Shown here piece after piece: positions 18,347 to 25,903 of a stretch of 64,000 nt of DNA. The DNA is from Gordonia jacobaea. Its GTDB lineage: Bacteria > Actinomycetota > Actinomycetes > Mycobacteriales > Mycobacteriaceae. Positions within the stretch are counted from its first letter, which is position 1, and each line of letters starts with the position of its first letter. A model generated the notes under the pieces. It made no database searches, was not told where the DNA came from, and worked only from the letters and a program-made list of their open reading frames with translations. Position numbers and translations under genes: made by a program. The DNA lies in contig NZ_LDTZ01000023.1 in NCBI RefSeq assembly GCF_001186365.1, positions 1-64,000 on the forward strand, given 5' to 3'.

Positions 18347-19189
18347 ATGAGCGAGCAGACCGTCAGTGACCGTGAATGGAAGGCCTTCGAGGTCGATGTG
18401 GCCGACCAGGTCGCCGAAGTCCGTCTCACCGGCCCCGGCAAGGGCAATGCGATGGGACCCGACTTCTGGCGCGAACTTCCCGACATCATCGAAGGGCTCG
18501 ATGCCGACGATGAGGTTCGCGCAATCATCATCACCGGGTCGGGAAAGAACTTTTCCTACGGACTCGACATTCCCGCGATGTCAGGATCACTTGGCCCGGT
18601 TTTGGCCGACAACGCAAAAGCCAAGCCGCGCATGGACTTTCATGACACGATCATCTACATGCAGCGTGCGATCAACGCCGTTGCCGACTCTCGCACTCCG
18701 GTCATCGCGTCGATCAGCGGTTGGTGCATCGGCGGTGGTGTCGACCTGATCACCGCGGCAGACATCCGCTATGCGAGTGCCGATGCCAAGTTCAGCGTCC
18801 GCGAGGTGCGCGTCGGCATGGTCGCCGACATGGGCAGCCTCGCCCGACTCCCCGCGATCATCGGCGACGGCCACATGCGTGAGCTGGCTCTGACCGGCAA
18901 GGATATCGACGCGCAGCGGGCCGCCGCGATCGGCCTGATCAACGAGGTCACAGAAACCCCCGAAGAGTCTCTCGCTCTCGCACGCACGACGGCCGCGCAG
19001 ATCGCCGCTAATCCTCCGCTCGTCGTCAAGGGCGTCAAAGCCGTTCTCGATCACACGCGTTCAGCGGCGGTTGCCGACAACCTCCGCTACGTTGCCGTGT
19101 GGAATGCGGCGTTCCTGCCCAGTAACGACCTCACCGAGGCGGTCGCGTCGATCTTCGAGAAGCGCGACCCGAACTTCACCGGCTCCTGA
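18347..19189 (+). CDS. Enoyl-CoA hydratase/dienoyl-CoA isomerase family protein
   Basis: 280 residues, crotonase fold. The oxyanion-hole loop 'GSGKNFSYGLDI' and the second loop 'GWCIGGGVDLITAADIRYA' are present. 'FSVREVRVGMVADMGSLARLP' carries an Asp where delta3,5-delta2,4-dienoyl-CoA isomerases have a catalytic Asp and hydratases have Glu, so isomerase activity is the better guess (EchA21-like). The ATG at 18347 skips an unlikely upstream start inside the preceding gene's end. It lies 10 bases after the DapB-like gene, probably in one operon. A hairpin after the gene lies inside the converging neighbour. Confidence 0.88.
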   Translation: MSEQTVSDREWKAFEVDVADQVAEVRLTGPGKGNAMGPDFWRELPDIIEGLDADDEVRAIIITGSGKNFSYGLDIPAMSGSLGPVLADNAKAKPRMDFHDTIIYMQRAINAVADSRTPVIASISGWCIGGGVDLITAADIRYASADAKFSVREVRVGMVADMGSLARLPAIIGDGHMRELALTGKDIDAQRAAAIGLINEVTETPEESLALARTTAAQIAANPPLVVKGVKAVLDHTRSAAVADNLRYVAVWNAAFLPSNDLTEAVASIFEKRDPNFTGS

Positions 19190-19205
19190 CGTCGCACCTC
19201 ACCGG

Positions 19206-19745
19206 TCACTGACTCGTGGTCCGGTCTTCTCGTTCGTCGGTGACGAGCGAGAAGACCGGAATCTTTCTGTCCGTGCGCTTTTCATACAGATCGAAGTTCG
19301 GCCAAGTCGCACGCAGCACCTGCCAGGCCTGTGCGCGCTCGTCGCCGTCGAGCTCGCGCACCGTCGCCTCCGATGTCAGACCCGCGTGACGCACCTTGAC
19401 CGTGTCCGTCGCGCGCAGGTTGAAGACCCACTGCGGCATATCGGGCCCGCCGAAATACGAACCCGCGATCAACCAGCCCGCATCGGTGGGGGCCGCGAGC
19501 AGCGCGGTGGCGCGCTCGACACCGCTACGGCGTCCGCGCACGATCAGCGTGATGTGCGGAAGGCCCGCGATATCGAGTAAGCCGTAGCGCTGACGCGTGA
19601 GCACCGCAATCGCCTTGTCGCACTTCACGATCTGCGGAAGATACTTCGGCATCCATGGGATGGAACCGACCTTGATCGCCAGCGGAGTCAACAGGCCCAT
19701 GTGGTCAGTGTTCCATGCGACCATTTCGCGGCCCGATTCCGCCAC
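19206..19745 (-). CDS. Deazaflavin (F420)-dependent nitroreductase family protein
   Basis: 179 residues. 'TLIVRGRRSGVERATALLAAPTDAGWLIAGSYFGG' and 'WVFNLRATDTVKVRHAG' are the F420-binding split-barrel core of the Ddn-like family. 'RAQAWQVLRATWPNFDLYEKRTDRKIPVFSL' is the usual C-terminus. Members reduce quinones or nitro compounds with F420H2. The GTG at 19745 is supported by a TAGGAGG nine bases upstream (complement of 19754-19760); internal ATGs lack such a site. The final codons double as one arm of a hairpin at 19221-19259 that probably ends the converging crotonase transcript. Confidence 0.85.
   Translation of the reverse strand: MAESGREMVAWNTDHMGLLTPLAIKVGSIPWMPKYLPQIVKCDKAIAVLTRQRYGLLDIAGLPHITLIVRGRRSGVERATALLAAPTDAGWLIAGSYFGGPDMPQWVFNLRATDTVKVRHAGLTSEATVRELDGDERAQAWQVLRATWPNFDLYEKRTDRKIPVFSLVTDEREDRTTSQ
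19221..19259. terminator. Terminator hairpin inside the 3' end of the converging gene
   Basis: CCGGTCTTCTCG (19221-19232) pairs perfectly with CGAGAAGACCGG (19248-19259). Further inner pairing gives about 18 bp around a three-base loop. It starts 31 bases after the crotonase stop and lies within the last coding bases of the minus-strand F420 protein. Confidence 0.7.
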
Positions 19746-19846
19746 ACCGAATGCCTCCTACGCACCGTGCCAACGTCGCACCGTGTCAAGGCGGATGTGC
19801 ACAGCTGTGGAAGCGGCTCTGATCGTCTCGTCCGATCGGGACGACG

Positions 19847-20326
19847 ATGACACGCATGAACCACGACAACGCTTCTGACCGCATCTCCGACGCACCCGAC
19901 AGTGAGCCCATTCCCGACATCAAGACCGCGAAGCTGCCGTTCGACAGCACCGAGGCGCTGCGCCAGCGGTGGCGTGCCCTCATGGGACCGCTCGGCTTCA
20001 GCGAACCCTGTCTCTGGATCGCCTTCATCGACGATGCTCGCCTGGCCCCCGGGGCTCTGCCGCGCATGACATTGCCGACCGTGCCCGACGCGCATCTGAT
20101 CGACACCCTGGTCACCCAGCTCCGCACGGTGACCGATGACGGGCATCTGTCGCTGGCGTTCCTGCTCACACGACCTGGCAGGGACGGGATCACCGCGCGC
20201 GATCTCGGATGGTGCCGTCTCCTCGTGAGTGCCGCGCAACGCTTCGGCGTGCCCATTCTTCCGATCCACCGAGCCAACGACGTTGCACTCCTGACCATCC
20301 CGATCCCCGTCGAACGCGCGGCATGA
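19847..20326 (+). CDS. Conserved hypothetical protein
   Basis: 159 residues. A charged, probably flexible N-terminus (about 1-35) precedes a compact domain with 'ALRQRWRALMGPLGFSEPCLWIAFID', 'LIDTLVTQLRTV' and 'SLAFLLTRPGRDGITARDLGWCRLL'. It resembles small actinobacterial proteins of unknown function that I cannot name. No transmembrane segment or signal peptide. It lies 28 bases before the BadF-type kinase and is probably co-transcribed. ATG at 19847, with a second Met three codons later. Confidence 0.7.
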   Translation: MTRMNHDNASDRISDAPDSEPIPDIKTAKLPFDSTEALRQRWRALMGPLGFSEPCLWIAFIDDARLAPGALPRMTLPTVPDAHLIDTLVTQLRTVTDDGHLSLAFLLTRPGRDGITARDLGWCRLLVSAAQRFGVPILPIHRANDVALLTIPIPVERAA

Positions 20327-20353
20327 GCGGGTAGTTTCGGACCGGGAGGTGCC

Positions 20354-21289
20354 ATGACAACCGGACCGGACACACGTCGAGTCAGCATCGACGGAGGGCA
20401 GAGCGGCTCACGCGTCCGCGTCGCCATCGACGGTACGACGACGGACCGCGACGACGGGCCGATCTTCACGTCGCGACCGGTCGTCGAGCAAGTCGCCGAG
20501 ATCGCACGGCGAGCGCTCGCCGACGCGCCGGTTCGAGCGACGACCCTCACCGCGGGAGTGTCCGGCCTGACGCCCGATCAGTCACGTCCCGAGCGACTGC
20601 TGGCGCTGACCGCCGATCTCGGCGTCGATTCGGTGTTCCTGGTTCATGATTCGGTGTCTGCGTATCTCGGCGCCAACGGATTCGACCATGGAGTCGTCAC
20701 CGCAGTCGGGACCGGGGTGGTGACGTTGGGCGTCGGAGACCTCGGTACGGCGCGGATCGACGGGTGGGGTCACCTTCTCGGTGACGCGGGCAGCGCCTAC
20801 TGGATCGGGCGCGCCGGACTCGACGCGGCGCTGCGTTCGTTCGACAGACGAAGCGGTCCCACCTCGCTGGAACGCGCGGCGGTCGACGAGTTCGGTGAGC
20901 TACCTGAGCTGTACATGCGACTGCAGGGTGCGCCGGACCATGTCGCGTCGATCGCGGGATTTGCCCGGATCGTCGGGCGGGAAGCCGACAGCGGCGACGG
21001 AATCGCCGTGGGCATTCTTCGCGACGCAGCCACAGAGCTGGCCACGTCGGTGATCGCGGCGCTACGCCGCACCGGATGGCACGAGGGCGATGCATCTCGC
21101 GTGAGCTGGATGGGGGCGGTCCTCACCCGCAACGACATGCTGCGAGAGCATCTGCGCGACGAGATCAGCACGCGCGCACAGGGAGCCGTCGTCCAGGCGC
21201 CGCTGGGCACGTCGCTCGACGGCGTCGAAAGAGTCGCCGATACGCCGCCGGGGCACCCACTCGACATCGAGATCTACCGAGCAGGCTGA
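20354..21289 (+). CDS. BadF/BadG/BcrA/BcrD-type ATPase, N-acetylglucosamine-kinase-like
   Basis: 311 residues of the ASKHA (actin/hexokinase) superfamily. The phosphate-1 loop 'SIDGGQSGSRVRV' lies at the N-terminus, 'LVHDSVSAYLGA' carries a catalytic-type Asp, 'TAVGTGVVTLGVG' is the phosphate-2 loop, and 'GWGHLLGDAGSAYWIGR' is typical of GlcNAc-kinase-like BadF proteins. It probably phosphorylates an amino sugar or related sugar in the cytoplasm; no cell-wall recycling gene lies beside it. An upstream GGGAGGTGCC is the Shine-Dalgarno for ATG 20354. The stop codon lies inside a perfect terminator hairpin. Confidence 0.82.
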   Translation: MTTGPDTRRVSIDGGQSGSRVRVAIDGTTTDRDDGPIFTSRPVVEQVAEIARRALADAPVRATTLTAGVSGLTPDQSRPERLLALTADLGVDSVFLVHDSVSAYLGANGFDHGVVTAVGTGVVTLGVGDLGTARIDGWGHLLGDAGSAYWIGRAGLDAALRSFDRRSGPTSLERAAVDEFGELPELYMRLQGAPDHVASIAGFARIVGREADSGDGIAVGILRDAATELATSVIAALRRTGWHEGDASRVSWMGAVLTRNDMLREHLRDEISTRAQGAVVQAPLGTSLDGVERVADTPPGHPLDIEIYRAG

Positions 21290-21327
21290 TGGCTGGGCGC
21301 GACGTTCCCATCGCGCCCAGCCATCAG
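21286..21327. terminator. Perfect bidirectional terminator
   Basis: A 17-bp perfect stem (21286-21302 with 21311-21327) around an eight-base loop contains the TGA of the kinase gene. It also lies just beyond the end of the converging YGQ-rich gene. Confidence 0.8.
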
Positions 21328-21345
21328 GTGGTCGCCTGCACCTCG

Positions 21346-22800
21346 TCAGCGAGACGCGGTGAAGGTGGGCTGGGCAGCCGCGAGGTCGACAGAGCCACTG
21401 AGGTAGTCGCTGTCGGTGTAGCTTCCCGGGCCGGACGAGGTCGACATGTACGTAGCGGGCCACTCCACACTGCCGTATACCTTCACGCTTGTGGGAGTCT
21501 CGTAATCCGGGCTGAGCCTCAGTTCATTGATGTCGGTCGGCTTGGTCCAGCGGACACTGCCCGGGACGACCGACTGGTACAGCGACTGCGAACATCCCGG
21601 CTTGTCCTTCGACGCGTCGGCCTGCGTGGAACCCGCGCAGTTCGTGAAGTACGTGTCGAGGGCGGTCGCCACGGCCTTGGTGCCCTGATCGCTCAACTCG
21701 ACTTTGAGGGAGTTGTACGACGCGTATGTCGGCCCCAGCGGGAAGTCGCCGGAGTTATCGGCCTTGACCGAGAAGTTTGGGTTGGCCGAACCCCACTCGA
21801 CCGGCCCCGGGAACACGTAGACCTTGCTGTCCTTGCTGACGTCGACACCGAACGCGGTCAGTTGCGGCACGCGGGTGTCATCGACGTCGATCGGGATGGT
21901 CCCATTGTCGACGGTCCACTTGCCGTCGGACTTCTTGAGCATGAAATCGATGTCGGCGTTGCGATCTCCGAATTTGTACGTGGCTTTCACCGTGGCCATC
22001 GACGACAACGACGTCGACGGTTCGCGCACGTTGATGTCCGAGATCTTGGCGGTCGCCTGTTGCTTTTTCAGCACCTCGTCGGTGAGCAGTTTTTCCGACG
22101 GCGGAGTTCTGACGACGCTCAGCGCCTTCTTGGCGTCGCCGCTGGAGAGACCTTCGAGATAGGTCTGGACCGCGGCCTTCGGCGAACCGCCGGGACCCGA
22201 GTCGCCGGTGAACACGACGATCAGCGTCACCACGAGGGCAACGATCAGGACCAGGGCGCCGCCGCCGATGCCCAGAAGCAGAAAGAGCCGCTTGTTCTTC
22301 TGCTTCGGACGTTGCGGCGGCACTCCGCCGCCGCCCATCGCCGGCTGCGCACCCCACCCCGCACCGGGTTGCTGACCATATCCCTGAGGTTGGCCGGCCT
22401 GACCGTACTGGGGCTGACCGTATTGAGGCGGCTGGCCCGGGTTCGCGTCGTAACCCTGGTGCGGCTGACCGACATTCGCCGCCGGTTCGGCGGTGCCGGC
22501 CGGCGCCGACTGCCACTGCTCGTACCCGCTCTTGCCATACGCCGGCTGGCCGGTGTCGGCCTGGCCATACGTCGACTGGCCATAGTGCGACTCGCCATAC
22601 GCCGACTGTCCGTACACCGGTTGCGCGGGACTCTGCTGCCCGTATGGCGCGTACCCGCCCGCCGACTTGCCGTCACTCGAGGTCGCATCACTCGCGCCGG
22701 GAGCACCCTGGGGCGTCGCTTTCTGGGGCGTCGGTTTCTGGGGCGTCGCGCCCTGGGGCGTCGAATCGCCCGGCTGAAACGGATCGTGCGGATAACTCAC
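21346..22800 (-). CDS. YGQ-rich membrane-anchored protein with DUF4878-like extracellular domain
   Basis: 484 residues. Residues 1-165 are low-complexity, with 'TPQ' units followed by many Y-G-Q/E/K units at irregular 5-8-residue spacing. One transmembrane helix spans about 172-197, preceded by KQKNKR, which predicts N-in, C-out. The outer part begins 'SPKAAVQTYLEGLSSGDAKKALSVV', the start of DUF4878/nuclear-transport-factor-like domains, and includes a Cys pair (NCAGS...PGCSQ) that could form a disulfide. Gly/Tyr/Gln-rich cytoplasmic tails of this kind occur in several actinobacterial cell-envelope proteins and may phase-separate or bind partners (inference). GTG start at 22800. It stands alone between htpG and a terminator. 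Confidence 0.82.
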   Translation of the reverse strand: MSYPHDPFQPGDSTPQGATPQKPTPQKATPQGAPGASDATSSDGKSAGGYAPYGQQSPAQPVYGQSAYGESHYGQSTYGQADTGQPAYGKSGYEQWQSAPAGTAEPAANVGQPHQGYDANPGQPPQYGQPQYGQAGQPQGYGQQPGAGWGAQPAMGGGGVPPQRPKQKNKRLFLLLGIGGGALVLIVALVVTLIVVFTGDSGPGGSPKAAVQTYLEGLSSGDAKKALSVVRTPPSEKLLTDEVLKKQQATAKISDINVREPSTSLSSMATVKATYKFGDRNADIDFMLKKSDGKWTVDNGTIPIDVDDTRVPQLTAFGVDVSKDSKVYVFPGPVEWGSANPNFSVKADNSGDFPLGPTYASYNSLKVELSDQGTKAVATALDTYFTNCAGSTQADASKDKPGCSQSLYQSVVPGSVRWTKPTDINELRLSPDYETPTSVKVYGSVEWPATYMSTSSGPGSYTDSDYLSGSVDLAAAQPTFTASR

Positions 22801-22939
22801 GGCGGCATCTCCCCCTGTCGTCGCCGACGCGGCCAGCCTCTGTGGCTCGTTGCACTCGCTGTCGGACTCGTCGGAATCGGACCAACCTTAAACGAACGTG
22901 AACGACCTATGGCAGTCGGGTCAGACGGGTGAATGAACG

Positions 22940-24916
22940 TCAGTCGCTACCACCTGCAGGGGCTACGGAGGCGGTGAGCGTTCCCGTCAGCAGGCGTGCG
23001 AAATCGGCGGGGTCGTCGAGCTCCCCGCCCTCGGCGATCAACGCCATCCCGTAGATGAGCTTGGCGGTAGGGGTCAGCCGCGAATGGTCGGTGTCGGCCT
23101 TGAATGCCGCGTTGAGACCGACGACCAGCGGATGATCGGCGTTGAGTTCGAGGGCACGCTTGGTCTTGGGCAGTTCCTGACCCGAGGCACGATAGAGGCG
23201 TTCGAGTTGCGGCGACATCGAGTAGGTGTCTCCGACGAGACACGCGGCCGACTCGGTGAGACGGTGCGAGAGTCGGGCTTCACTGATGTCGGCGTCAAGC
23301 GCCTCACCGAGCCAGGTGAGCAGTTCCTCGAACTCGGCATTGCGCGCATCGGTCGACTCGTCGGAAGTGCTTGCGTCACCGTCGAGTTCGTCGAGATCGA
23401 CTTCGCCCTTGGCGATCGACCGGAACGGCTTTCCGTCGAATTCGACGCCGCTCGATACCCACATCTCGTCGACGGGGTCGTGCAGGAAGAGCACCTCGAT
23501 GCCCTTGGCCCGGAACGCCTCCATGTGCGGCGAGTTCTCGATCTGCTGACGGGATTCGCCGGTGAGGTAGTAGATCGACTTCTGCGCGTCGGACATCCGA
23601 CCGACGTAATCGGCCAGCGATGTCAATTCGTCTGCGGCATGGCTGGTTTCGAATGCCGATGCCTTGAGAAGCGCATCACGATTGTCGGCGTCGTTGACCA
23701 GACCTTCTTTGAAGACGCGGCCGAAGTTGTCCCAGAACGTCCGGTAGTCGTCGGGACGGGCGGCGCGCATCTCGTCGACGGTCGAGATCACCTTCTTGGT
23801 GAGTCGACGACGGATTGCTCTGATCTGTCGATCCTGCTGGAGGATCTCGCGGGACACGTTGAGCGAGAGGTCCGCAGCGTCGACAACGCCCTTGACGAAG
23901 CGGAGATACTCGGGCATCAGCTCGTCGCAGTCGTCCATGATGAACACTCGTTTGACGTACAACTGCACTCCGCCGGTGCGTTCACGCATGAACAGATCGA
24001 ACGGCGCCTGCGACGGGATAAACAGCAGCGCTTGATATTCGAACGTTCCCTCGGCCTTGAGGGTGATGATCTCGAGCGGATCGTCCCAGGCGTGCGCGAC
24101 GTGGCGGTAGAACTCCTTGTACTCCTCGTCGGAGACCTCGTCGCGCGAACGCGACCACAGCGCCTTCATCGAATTGATGGTTTCGGTTTCCGTGGTGGTC
24201 GTGGTGACCGGTTCGTCGCCGTCGTTCTCCGCGGGAGTGGTGGTCGTCTTCTCGACGTCCATCCGGATCGGCCACGCGATGAAATCGGAGTAACGCTTGA
24301 CGAGTGCGCGAAGCTTCGTCTGGTCGGTGTAGTCGTAGAGGTGGTTCTCGGTGTCGGCCGGCTTGAGCGTCAGCGTCACCGACGTTCCCTGCGGTGCGTC
24401 GTCGACATCTGTGATGGTGTAGGTGCCGTCACCCGTTGACTCCCAACGGGTTCCGGTCTGCTCGCCTGCCTTGCGGGTGACGAGGGTGACCTTGTCGGCG
24501 ACCATGAACGTCGAATAGAAGCCGATGCCGAACTGTCCGATCAGCTCTTCGGTTGCCGCGGAATCCGACGCCTGCGCGAGCTTGGCACGCAATTCAGCGG
24601 TGCCCGAGCGCGCGAGGGTGCCGATCAGTTCGACGACCTCGTCGCGTGACATTCCGATGCCGTTGTCGCGAATGGTGAGGGTGCGCTCGGCGCTGTCGTT
24701 CGAGCTCGGCTCGAGCGTGATGTGCAGATCGGAGGTGTCGACGTCGAGGTCCTTGTCGACGAGCGACTCCAGTCTGAGCTTGTCGAGCGCGTCGGATGCG
24801 TTCGAGATCAGCTCCCGAAGAAAGCTGTCCTTGTCGGAGTACACGGAGTGCACCATCAGGTCCAGTAGCTGACGGGTCTCTGCCTGGAATTCGCGGGTTT
24901 CCGACTGGGTGCTCAT
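22940..24916 (-). CDS. htpG: Chaperone protein HtpG (Hsp90)
   Basis: 658 residues. The GHKL ATPase domain is clear: 'ELISNASDALDKLR', 'IRDNGIGMSRDEVVELIGT', 'QFGIGFYSTFMVADKV'. Middle-domain signatures include 'LYVKRVFIMDDCDELMPEYLRF' and 'LSLNVSREILQQD'. It is an ATP-dependent chaperone acting as a homodimer in the cytoplasm. Two adjacent ATGs are possible; the one at 24916 sits six bases after GGAGG and gives the usual 'STQSETREFQAE' N-terminus. The longer frame upstream lacks homology. No HrcA/CIRCE or HspR repeat was recognised in the 213-base divergent region upstream. The insert 'TTTPAENDGDEPVTTTTTE' in the middle domain is an acidic/Thr linker longer than in E. coli HtpG. Confidence 0.95.
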   Translation of the reverse strand: MSTQSETREFQAETRQLLDLMVHSVYSDKDSFLRELISNASDALDKLRLESLVDKDLDVDTSDLHITLEPSSNDSAERTLTIRDNGIGMSRDEVVELIGTLARSGTAELRAKLAQASDSAATEELIGQFGIGFYSTFMVADKVTLVTRKAGEQTGTRWESTGDGTYTITDVDDAPQGTSVTLTLKPADTENHLYDYTDQTKLRALVKRYSDFIAWPIRMDVEKTTTTPAENDGDEPVTTTTTETETINSMKALWSRSRDEVSDEEYKEFYRHVAHAWDDPLEIITLKAEGTFEYQALLFIPSQAPFDLFMRERTGGVQLYVKRVFIMDDCDELMPEYLRFVKGVVDAADLSLNVSREILQQDRQIRAIRRRLTKKVISTVDEMRAARPDDYRTFWDNFGRVFKEGLVNDADNRDALLKASAFETSHAADELTSLADYVGRMSDAQKSIYYLTGESRQQIENSPHMEAFRAKGIEVLFLHDPVDEMWVSSGVEFDGKPFRSIAKGEVDLDELDGDASTSDESTDARNAEFEELLTWLGEALDADISEARLSHRLTESAACLVGDTYSMSPQLERLYRASGQELPKTKRALELNADHPLVVGLNAAFKADTDHSRLTPTAKLIYGMALIAEGGELDDPADFARLLTGTLTASVAPAGGSD

Positions 24917-25129
24917 CATGTGCCTCCGGATCAGTACGACTGGGCGCGTTGTCTGCCGATTCGATGCCATCGCGACCTCACGGGGTGCGACGTGCGCGAC
25001 GTAAGAATTTTACCGACGCCGCGCGCAGTACCCTGAGGAGGGTCGGAGCACGGCGAACCTCACCGCGTTCGGACACAATCGACCCCAGTACCAACGACCG
25101 CAGCACCACCGAGCCTTGGAAAGCGAAGG

Positions 25130-25882
25130 ATGTCGACGCCGCGCATCATGCTCGTTCACGCACACCCCGACGACGAGTCGCTGTGGACCGGCGGCCTGAT
25201 CGCCCGCGCGATCGCCGCAGGTGGCGAGGTCTCCGTGGTGATGTGCACGTGGATGTCGGGCACTCCACGGCATCGCGAGTTGCTCGACGCACTCGGCGAA
25301 CTAGGCGTTCACGACGAACCGATACTGCTCGACTACGCCGACCTGAAGGTGCCGGAATCCGCGCCCGGGCATCAACGGTTGACCGATGCGTCGTTCGACA
25401 GCGAGGTCGCCGAGTTGGCCGGCCACATCCGCCGTCTACAACCCGACGTTCTCGTCACCTATGACGCGTATGGGATCTACGGACACCCCGACCACATCAG
25501 GGCACACAGAATCACCTGTGCTGCCGCCGATGCTGCCGCCACCCCAACCATGTACCGCGATGGCTTACCGGCCTGGCAGGTACGTTCGCTGTACTTCGCG
25601 ACCATCGCCGACTGGATGGTCGCCGAACTGGCGGACACGCTCTTTCCGCTACTGCAGCCCGGTGACTTTCCCGGCGCGCCCACACATACTCTCGGGCTTC
25701 AACTCGATGTATCCGAGTGGATCGAACACAAGGTTCGCGCGATCGAGTCCCACAAGACAGAACTGGCACGACGATCCACCGTCTCTGCGCTGATGAGTCT
25801 GCCGCGCGCGCAACGTGATCTGGCCCTCGGCACCGAGTGCTTCCTGCGGCGCGACCTCACCGCAGACGGCTGCGACATCTGA
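25130..25882 (+). CDS. PIG-L/LmbE-family deacetylase (mycothiol Mca/MshB-like)
   Basis: 250 residues. The zinc-binding signature 'HAHPDDES' is at 10-17 and 'GIYGHPDHIRAHRI' supplies the remaining His ligand, as in MshB and Mca, which deacetylate GlcNAc-inositol or cleave mycothiol conjugates. The first Asp of HPDDE is the usual general base. The C-terminal 'EWIEHKVRAIESHKTELARR' also matches the family. It could act in mycothiol metabolism or on another GlcNAc amide; no mycothiol gene lies beside it, so the substrate is open. ATG start with GAAAGCGAAGG upstream; divergent from htpG. A second, distant PIG-L protein is encoded at about 47.6 kb. Confidence 0.88.
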   Translation: MSTPRIMLVHAHPDDESLWTGGLIARAIAAGGEVSVVMCTWMSGTPRHRELLDALGELGVHDEPILLDYADLKVPESAPGHQRLTDASFDSEVAELAGHIRRLQPDVLVTYDAYGIYGHPDHIRAHRITCAAADAAATPTMYRDGLPAWQVRSLYFATIADWMVAELADTLFPLLQPGDFPGAPTHTLGLQLDVSEWIEHKVRAIESHKTELARRSTVSALMSLPRAQRDLALGTECFLRRDLTADGCDI

Positions 25883-25903
25883 ACCGGGCCGAGGACATCC
25901 GAA

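Noticed and set aside
21076-22932. 618-codon plus-strand frame opposite the YGQ-rich gene
   Set aside because: Its 'RRLA' repeats are the antisense reading of the YGQ codons; it also reads through a terminator.
23084-24439. 451-codon plus-strand frame opposite htpG
   Set aside because: Antisense shadow of a certain gene; no start signal or family match.
24917-25129. Heat-shock operator (CIRCE or HspR box) upstream of htpG
   Set aside because: I looked for the known inverted repeats in the divergent region and found none.
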